DNA from: UBA1140 sp964409295
GTDB taxonomy: Bacteria > Campylobacterota > Campylobacteria > Campylobacterales > Sulfurovaceae
Assembly (NCBI GenBank): GCA_964409295.1
Contig: CAYPCV010000218.1
Coordinates: 1-11,290 of the forward strand
DNA: 11,290 nt
Direction: 5' to 3'
Part shown: piece by piece, positions 6,922 to 11,290 of the stretch
Layout of the letters: every line of letters starts with the position of its first letter
How positions within the stretch are numbered: position 1 is the first letter of the stretch
The notes under the pieces: generated by a model
What the model saw: only the letters and a program-made list of their open reading frames with translations
What the model was told of the DNA's origin: nothing
Database searches by the model: none
Program-made: the position numbers and the translations under genes

Positions 6922-8475
6922 GTGTTTAAAAATATGATTATAAAATTTGCTTTTTTTCTGAATGGTTCAGACTACTATAAACAGATAAAAGAGATTGCTT
7001 CAAACTTTTTACAAAATCAAGACTACCACTATAAAAAATATTTTGATATTTTTATGATTTCTCTTATTATTGTCTCTATTACTATTTTGGTTTACGAGGT
7101 AAAGCATACTGTCCCAGAATGGATGGACTTTTTTGATATTTATATTGTTACTATTATTTTTACCATTGAATATCTTGCTCGGGTTTGGGTCTACAACGAT
7201 TGGCATATACTTGTGGTAAAAGAGTATGGCGAATCGCAATTTTTGAATCGAAAGTTCTCTTTATGGAAACCTACAAAAGTTACACTTAAAGGGAAGTTAG
7301 AGTATCTTTTCTCTCCTACAGCGATTATTGACCTTTTAGCCATTCTTCCTGCCTATAGACCTCTGAGAGTATTACGTATATTTGTACTTTTTCGTGTATT
7401 TAAACTACTTCGTTATACCAAAAGTATTAATCAGTTTTTGAGTGTCTTATCAAGTAAAAAGTTTGAACTCTTTACGCTTCTTTTTCTTTTACTTTTTATT
7501 ACGATTACTGCAGGAATTGCCATTTATGTTTTCGAAGAGCAGAGAAATGAGAGTATTAATTCACTTTTTGATGCACTCTATTGGGCATTGATTACTATTT
7601 CGACTGTTGGTTATGGAGATATATCGCCTGTAACACCCGAAGGTAGGGTAGTCTCTATGGTTATTATTGTTACAGGAATTGCTATGATTTCTTTTGTAAC
7701 CTCGGTTATTGTCTCTGCCTTTTCTGAAAAGTTGACGGAACTCAAAGAGAATCGAATTATTGAAGAGATAAATAAAAATGAAGAGTTTATGATTATCTGT
7801 GGATATGGGCAGATGACCCGTATGTTTCTAAAACATTATGCACTTGAATACAATCGACGTTATATCGTGATAGAAAACGATAAAGAGAAGGTAGAAGAGG
7901 CGATTAAAGAGGGATACAGAGCCATCCATGAAGATGCTAGTCGACACGATGTAATTGCTAAATTTAATACAGATTATGCCAAAATTACACTTTTAGCATT
8001 GACAGGAAGCGATATAGCAAATATCTATATTACGCTTAATGCAAAAGCTCTCTCTACCAAAATTAGGGTTATTACACGAGCTAGTACCGATAAGATTGCT
8101 AAAAAATGTAAACTTGCAGGAGCAGATAGTGTGGTTATGCCAACACAGATAGCAAATAGGATGCTTTTTACGGCAATTACTCAACCTGTTATGTATAAAG
8201 CTATTTATGCAATTCTCACAGGTCAACACTTGGCACAGCTTGATGAGGTTAACCTTATTTATCATCAAAAGTTGGTTGGTAAAAAACTTGATGAACTCAA
8301 CTTCAAAGAGTATAAACTCTTATGTATAGGGCTTCAAATTGGTGTTTCAGGAGAGTTTATTTTTAATCCTCCCATGCGTTTGCACTTGCAAGAAGAGGAT
8401 ATATTGTTGATAATGGGTCGGAAAGTTAGTATTGAACACTTTAAAACGTTGTATGGGGAGATACGCTATGTTTAG
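6922..8475 (+). CDS. Six-helix voltage-gated-type K+ channel with C-terminal RCK (TrkA-N/TrkA-C) domain
   Basis: Inner-membrane potassium channel subunit of 517 residues; four would form one pore. Helices: S1 about 41-60, S2 about 70-90 (with E83 and R87), S3 about 130-145 (IIDLLAILP), S4 146-167, S5 about 185-207, S6 about 243-267 with hinge glycine G252. S4 carries basic residues at every third position (R146, R149, R152, R158, K161, R164; only V155 breaks the series). The selectivity filter TVGYGD is at 228-233. The cytoplasmic RCK domain starts at 290 (MIICGYGQMT); the first two glycines of the Rossmann motif are present (G294, G296) but the third is T299, so nucleotide binding may be altered. 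A TrkA-C segment fills about 440-517. The start is GTG at 6922, 5 nt after AAGGAG; an in-frame ATG lies 12 bases on. The stop overlaps the next gene by 8 bp. The layout resembles Kch, but with a real voltage sensor. Ligand and voltage response are inferred. Confidence 0.93.
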   Translation: MFKNMIIKFAFFLNGSDYYKQIKEIASNFLQNQDYHYKKYFDIFMISLIIVSITILVYEVKHTVPEWMDFFDIYIVTIIFTIEYLARVWVYNDWHILVVKEYGESQFLNRKFSLWKPTKVTLKGKLEYLFSPTAIIDLLAILPAYRPLRVLRIFVLFRVFKLLRYTKSINQFLSVLSSKKFELFTLLFLLLFITITAGIAIYVFEEQRNESINSLFDALYWALITISTVGYGDISPVTPEGRVVSMVIIVTGIAMISFVTSVIVSAFSEKLTELKENRIIEEINKNEEFMIICGYGQMTRMFLKHYALEYNRRYIVIENDKEKVEEAIKEGYRAIHEDASRHDVIAKFNTDYAKITLLALTGSDIANIYITLNAKALSTKIRVITRASTDKIAKKCKLAGADSVVMPTQIANRMLFTAITQPVMYKAIYAILTGQHLAQLDEVNLIYHQKLVGKKLDELNFKEYKLLCIGLQIGVSGEFIFNPPMRLHLQEEDILLIMGRKVSIEHFKTLYGEIRYV

Positions 8476-9160
8476 GCAGAAGGCTTTTATGTTTGGCTAC
8501 AGTCAAGAGCGTCTTTTTTTGGCAAAAGAACTTGGCTATAAATTGATGGGCTTTTCCATTATTGTTAATGAAAAGCAGGCGTATAAAAAAGCTGTAGCAG
8601 ATGGTTATAGTAATGTAAAGCTTTTAGATGTAACAGACGATACGGCATTAGAAGAGTTGCCAGTAAAAGACAATGATTATCTTATCTGTGTGATGGATGA
8701 CCACTACTTGAATGTTTTTTTAACTTTATCGCTTCATGAACTATTTCCAAAAGCAATTGTAGTTGCCCTTTCTGATTCGCCACATACAACGCAAAAGCTT
8801 AAAATGGCAGGGGCAAGCAAAATTATTGACCTTTATCAAGTGAGTGCTAACCGTATTTATAATATTTTACATAAACCTGTTGCTACCAAATTAGTAGAAC
8901 GTCTTTTGACCTCGGATGAAGATTTTTCATTTAAAGAGATGAAAATCCCAAAAGGCTCATCGTTAGATGGAGTAATGGTAGAAGATTTTGATTTTACAAG
9001 ACATGGTGTTATCTTGGTAGGTATGATTGATGAACGTTTAAGTAATCAGTTTATATTTATAACGAGTGGATTAGAAAATCGTTTTGATGTGGGCGATACT
9101 ATTGTCTGTATAGGGTATAATACAGACTTAGAAAAATTTGAAAATTATATTAAATTATAA
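8468..9160 (+). CDS. Stand-alone RCK (TrkA-N/TrkA-C) protein, partner of the K+ channel
   Basis: Cytoplasmic, 230 residues, no membrane segment. A Rossmann-like TrkA-N half (residues about 4-150: KAFMFGYSQERLFLAKELGY, VKLLDVTDD, DYLICVMDD, KMAGASKIID) is followed by a TrkA-C half (about 154-230: MKIPKGSSLDGVMVEDFDF, LVGMIDE, FDVGDTIVCIGY). The glycine motif is worn down to GYSQE, so this unit probably does not bind NAD(H) in the standard way. I chose ATG 8468 because GGGGAGA lies 7 nt upstream; a longer reading from a TTG at 8432 lacks that support. The ATG lies inside the last codons of the channel gene (8-bp overlap), so the two are likely translationally coupled in fixed ratio. Known RCK rings contain eight domains from two sources (for example MthK with its separately made RCK), so this protein plausibly completes the gating ring of the neighbour channel. 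Confidence 0.88.
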   Translation: MFRQKAFMFGYSQERLFLAKELGYKLMGFSIIVNEKQAYKKAVADGYSNVKLLDVTDDTALEELPVKDNDYLICVMDDHYLNVFLTLSLHELFPKAIVVALSDSPHTTQKLKMAGASKIIDLYQVSANRIYNILHKPVATKLVERLLTSDEDFSFKEMKIPKGSSLDGVMVEDFDFTRHGVILVGMIDERLSNQFIFITSGLENRFDVGDTIVCIGYNTDLEKFENYIKL

Positions 9161-9172
9161 ATTGGAGGTTAA

Positions 9173-10060
9173 ATGAAAATAGCAATTATTGGTGCAGGTA
9201 AATGGGGACAGGCTCTTTATCATGCGTACAGTCAAGATAATGATGTGGTTATTAACTCTAGAACTCCTAAAAATATAGAGAATTTTGTAGATTTAGACGA
9301 AGCACTTTCGTATAATTATTTGGTGTTAGCCATTCCTGCACAAGCTGTGCGTATTTGGATGGAAGAAAACTTTGAAGACCGAGGACAAAATATTTTGGTA
9401 GCCTCTAAAGGGATAGAGACCTCAACAGGGGCTTTTTTAAACGAAGTCTATGGCTCTTTTATCTCCGATGATAGATTAGCTTTTATCTCTGGTCCATCTT
9501 TTGCTACAGAGGTTCAAAAATCTCTGCCTACAGCTTTAAAAATATCTTCGACTAATGAAGCATTAGCACAGACTTATGCCGATGCTTTGCCTGATTTTAT
9601 AAAGGGATATGTTGACAATGATGTGGTAGGTGCAGAGGTTGCAGGTGCGTATAAAAATGTTATTGCTATTGCAGGTGGAGTTTGTGATGGCTTGGAGCTT
9701 GGAAACAATGCACGAGCATCCTTGATTTCTCGTGGTTTGGTAGAGATGACCCGTTTTGGCGAACATTTTGGAGCAAAAAATGAGACTTTTTTATCTTTAG
9801 GTGGAGCAGGAGATTTATTTTTGACAGCGAGTTCTCAACTTTCACGAAATTATCGTGTTGGTTTAGGGTTATCAAAAGGGAAAAGTTTAGATGAAATTTT
9901 AGAAGAGTTAGGAGAAGTTGCAGAAGGAATCCCTACGACAACAGCTCTATTTACGATTGCTAAAAAAGAGGATATTTATCTGCCGATTGCTAATGAAGTA
10001 TATAACATGTTAAATGGGAAAAATCCTTTAGAATCGGTTCATGATTTATTAAATTCTTAG
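9173..10060 (+). CDS. gpsA: NAD(P)-dependent glycerol-3-phosphate dehydrogenase
   Basis: Cytoplasmic enzyme reducing dihydroxyacetone phosphate to sn-glycerol 3-phosphate, the backbone for phospholipids. It has 295 residues, shorter than E. coli GpsA but usual for Campylobacterota. The cofactor loop is IIGAGKWGQAL (G7, G9, G12). The middle has VLAIPAQAVR and ASKGIET, followed by FISGPSFATEV. The catalytic lysine is K161 in AGAYKNVIAIAGG, and the substrate motif NNARASLISRG is at 178-188. The C-terminal helical domain includes GGAGDLFLTA, SRNYRVGLGLSKG and AEGIPTTTAL. GGAGG lies 4 nt before the ATG, and the gene begins 12 bp after the RCK gene, so it is in the channel operon. From memory, gatB and gpsA are adjacent in Campylobacter jejuni, so the channel pair and neighbours here would be an insertion into that order. 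Confidence 0.96.
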   Translation: MKIAIIGAGKWGQALYHAYSQDNDVVINSRTPKNIENFVDLDEALSYNYLVLAIPAQAVRIWMEENFEDRGQNILVASKGIETSTGAFLNEVYGSFISDDRLAFISGPSFATEVQKSLPTALKISSTNEALAQTYADALPDFIKGYVDNDVVGAEVAGAYKNVIAIAGGVCDGLELGNNARASLISRGLVEMTRFGEHFGAKNETFLSLGGAGDLFLTASSQLSRNYRVGLGLSKGKSLDEILEELGEVAEGIPTTTALFTIAKKEDIYLPIANEVYNMLNGKNPLESVHDLLNS

Positions 10061-10068
10061 GAGAATTA

Positions 10069-10500
10069 TTGTATAAAAAGATACGACGAAAAGTTAAAAA
10101 AGTCTTTAGAGAGCTTCTTCTCTACCATAACAGTTCATTGGAGTACCGAGCAAAAATTTTAACCTTGGTAGTTGCCGTAAATGGAAAGATTACCAAATGT
10201 GAAGAGGAACTTCTATACAAAACGGCTTGCACAATTTATAATAATGATGAAGAGCGTTCAGAGATTTTAGTCGAAGCTGTTAAAGAGTATTTTGAGAAAA
10301 TTAAGAGTGATAACGGTTTGGATTTTGAAGATTTGATTTTTCAAGTTGAAAAAGATACCAAAGCTGTACGGCGTTTTGTATCCAAAATAGATATTGTGGC
10401 TTTAAAAAAGTTTCAAGAGTGCATTGAAGAAGAAGAGGACAGAGTCTATCAGCAAAGAGTTATCGCTTATTTGGCAGAATTAAAGGAACGATATGAGTAG
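10069..10500 (+). CDS. TerB-like helical protein, function unknown
   Basis: Has 143 residues, all helical by eye, soluble and highly charged. Residues about 28-75 (AKILTLVVAVNGKITKCEEE) match the TerB/DjlA-type pattern of a helix, an acidic or Gly-Lys turn (normally ADGxIsxxE, here VNGKITKCEEE), then a helix. In that fold acidic residues can bind metal; here the Asp of the ADG turn is Asn, so metal binding is uncertain. A basic N-terminus (KKIRRKVKKVF) could touch membrane or nucleic acid. The start is a TTG at 10069, chosen because AGGAGA, overlapping the gpsA stop, lies 4 nt upstream and no ATG or GTG is near. The gene begins 8 bp after gpsA and overlaps the next gene by 8 bp, so it is in the same operon. 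The relation to TerB is by pattern only; a role in tellurite resistance is not implied. Confidence 0.7.
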   Translation: MYKKIRRKVKKVFRELLLYHNSSLEYRAKILTLVVAVNGKITKCEEELLYKTACTIYNNDEERSEILVEAVKEYFEKIKSDNGLDFEDLIFQVEKDTKAVRRFVSKIDIVALKKFQECIEEEEDRVYQQRVIAYLAELKERYE

Positions 10501-10696
10501 TGGATGGGGGTGTCAACACCTAACAACATTTAAAGAGAACAAAGAGTGGTGTCGCCTATTAAAACATAAATGTGAACCAGCATGTAAAGGGTGTGTTCTA
10601 TATGGAAAATTTCTATTTACTCAAGAGCATACTTTTTTAGAGGATTCTGATGAACCAAGAAAAAAGAAAAATCGTTTAGATAATCCTCTTGGATAA
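10493..10696 (+). CDS. Small Cys-rich protein, probably metal-binding, unrecognised family
   Basis: Has 67 residues. Cysteines at 7, 20, 27, 31 and 34 plus H9 and H25 are packed in the first half (WGCQH, WCRLLKHKCEPACKGC), an arrangement that could hold zinc or an iron-sulfur cluster. The C-terminal third is acidic then basic (FLEDSDEPRKKKNRLDNPLG) and probably disordered. The ATG overlaps the stop of the TerB-like gene (ATGAGTAG), and the ribosome binding site is AAGGA about 7 nt upstream inside that gene. That coupling is the main argument that it is a real gene. No family was recognised. Confidence 0.65.
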   Translation: MSSGWGCQHLTTFKENKEWCRLLKHKCEPACKGCVLYGKFLFTQEHTFLEDSDEPRKKKNRLDNPLG

Positions 10697-10813
10697 GTAA
10701 CATAATATGTTTTAAAGAGTGATAAAATATCTCTATTTTAGCTATTTTAATAAGAAATAGGAGTAAACCCCAACTTTTTTTCAAATATTTTATTTTTATT
10801 GTGTTAGAGTAAC

Positions 10814-10819
10814 TATTAT
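10814..10819 (+). promoter_or_regulatory. Putative -10 box of the right-edge gene
   Basis: TATTAT lies 29 nt upstream of the ATG at 10843, at the end of a 146-bp very A+T-rich spacer. Its upstream flank is T-rich, without a convincing -35 box. A weak hairpin with a two-base bulge (AGAG...ATA / TAT...CTCT, 10716-10734) followed by ATTTT may end the preceding operon, but I would not call it a terminator with confidence. Confidence 0.3.
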
Positions 10820-10842
10820 CTTCTGAAAAAGGGAATATTCAG

Positions 10843-11290
10843 ATGCAAAACTACTCACTTTACCTTTTATGGTTACCTAAATACTTTGATGAATATTATA
10901 ATGTTGAAAATGAACAAGAAGAGACTCCATTTTTGTCAAATTTACGAAAATTTTTAGAAAAAAATGAAAAAATAGAAGAGTCTAAGCTTAAAATTTATGA
11001 TAAACGAATCCCTCCAAATTTAAAAAATTCTGATACTTTTATAAACTTTTATCATGAAAAAGAGAGCATTGGGTATTGGGGTAAAATAGAGTTTAAATTT
11101 AAAGATTCAAGACGAATAGGCGAAGTTATTTTTAATGAATTTGGATTTTACTATTTTGAATTTACGAATGTTGAAGAGGAGTATTCTTCTAATCAAGTAA
11201 AGAGTGATAAAAAATTTATTGAAACTTTTTTTTCAAAAGAGAATAGCTATCCTCTTTTAAGTGAGACACAAGAAGATGTTTTAAAAGAGA
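10843..11290 (+). CDS. Hypothetical protein, N-terminal 149 residues, runs off the right edge
   Basis: The frame is open from ATG 10843 to the window end. The start is supported by AAAGGGA 7 nt upstream. The visible part is soluble, without signal peptide or membrane segment, rich in Phe, Tyr, Lys and Glu (MQNYSLYLLWLPKYFDEYYN, ESIGYWGKIEFKFKDSRRIG, EFGFYYFEFTNVEEEY). The aromatic alternation suggests beta strands. I recognise no family. Its base composition differs sharply from its neighbours: 58 G+C of 240 bases at 10861-11100, against 94 of 240 at 9301-9540 in gpsA, which points to an accessory or recently acquired gene. Confidence 0.75.
   Translation, partial: MQNYSLYLLWLPKYFDEYYNVENEQEETPFLSNLRKFLEKNEKIEESKLKIYDKRIPPNLKNSDTFINFYHEKESIGYWGKIEFKFKDSRRIGEVIFNEFGFYYFEFTNVEEEYSSNQVKSDKKFIETFFSKENSYPLLSETQEDVLKE

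Noticed and set aside
7009..7239. Minus-strand frame inside the channel gene
   Set aside because: Asn/Ile-rich shadow of membrane-segment codons; no ribosome binding site and no independent support.
7993..8268. Minus-strand Cys-rich frame inside the channel gene
   Set aside because: The cysteines are complements of GCA-type codons in the RCK region; it is a shadow frame.
8432..8467. Longer RCK protein starting at TTG 8432
   Set aside because: No ribosome binding site is seen there, whereas ATG 8468 has GGGGAGA at good spacing and the protein fold begins right after it.
9563..9875. Two minus-strand frames inside gpsA
   Set aside because: They overlap each other and the well-supported gpsA coding sequence, with no signals of their own.
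10716..10734. Hairpin after the Cys-rich gene as operon terminator
   Set aside because: The stem is short, interrupted by a two-base bulge and almost free of G-C pairs; the T-run is only four.
10713..11212. Exact 15-nt direct repeat TAAAGAGTGATAAAA at 10713-10727 and 11198-11212
   Set aside because: One copy is in the spacer and one in coding sequence of very A+T-rich DNA, with no third copy or flanking structure; it is likely chance, so no attachment site is claimed.

Overview
The window is bacterial chromosomal DNA, most likely from a free-living member of the Campylobacterota (former Epsilonproteobacteria), of the Sulfurimonas/Sulfurovum kind. I infer this from the A+T-rich but not extreme composition, the short RNase R, GatB and GpsA sequences, TATAAT-type -10 boxes without clear -35 boxes, and a gatB/gpsA neighbourhood that I recall from Campylobacter. 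No rRNA, tRNA, CRISPR array, transposase or phage gene was seen.

Layout. On the minus strand, 1-1769 is RNase R (rnr), running off the left edge. Upstream of it on the same strand is a small CoA-binding Rossmann protein (1935-2366). The two are separated by an inverted pair of REP-like palindromes (1798-1929). A divergent promoter region (2367-2421) leads on the plus strand into an ACT-domain threonine ammonia-lyase (ilvA, 2422-3633) and the GatB subunit of the tRNA amidotransferase (3722-5149). A bidirectional hairpin terminator (5160-5187) separates gatB from a convergent gene for a signal-peptide-bearing, probably beta-barrel outer-membrane protein (5213-6406, minus).

After a divergent spacer comes a small reading frame (6565-6873) whose end resembles a universal stress protein. 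Its frame stays open well upstream of the only ATG, so the start is missing or damaged. The plus strand then carries a tight five-gene run: a six-helix voltage-gated-type K+ channel with a C-terminal RCK domain (6922-8475), a separate RCK protein overlapping it by 8 bp (8468-9160), gpsA (9173-10060), a TerB-like helical protein with a TTG start (10069-10500), and a small Cys-rich protein overlapping that by 8 bp (10493-10696). At the right edge an unrecognised, much more A+T-rich gene begins at 10843.

How the genes work together. The rnr, ilvA, gatB and gpsA genes are housekeeping (RNA decay, isoleucine precursor or threonine catabolism, Asn/Gln-tRNA formation, glycerol-3-phosphate for phospholipids). 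The most interesting part is the channel module. The channel has an intact S4 arginine ladder, a TVGYGD filter and one RCK domain, and a second RCK protein is translationally coupled to it, which suggests a two-gene, mixed gating ring. The channel's own promoter and ribosome binding site lie inside a 10-bp inverted repeat, which suggests special expression control. The mobile-type signal is the REP pair beside rnr. The right-edge gene looks accessory by composition.
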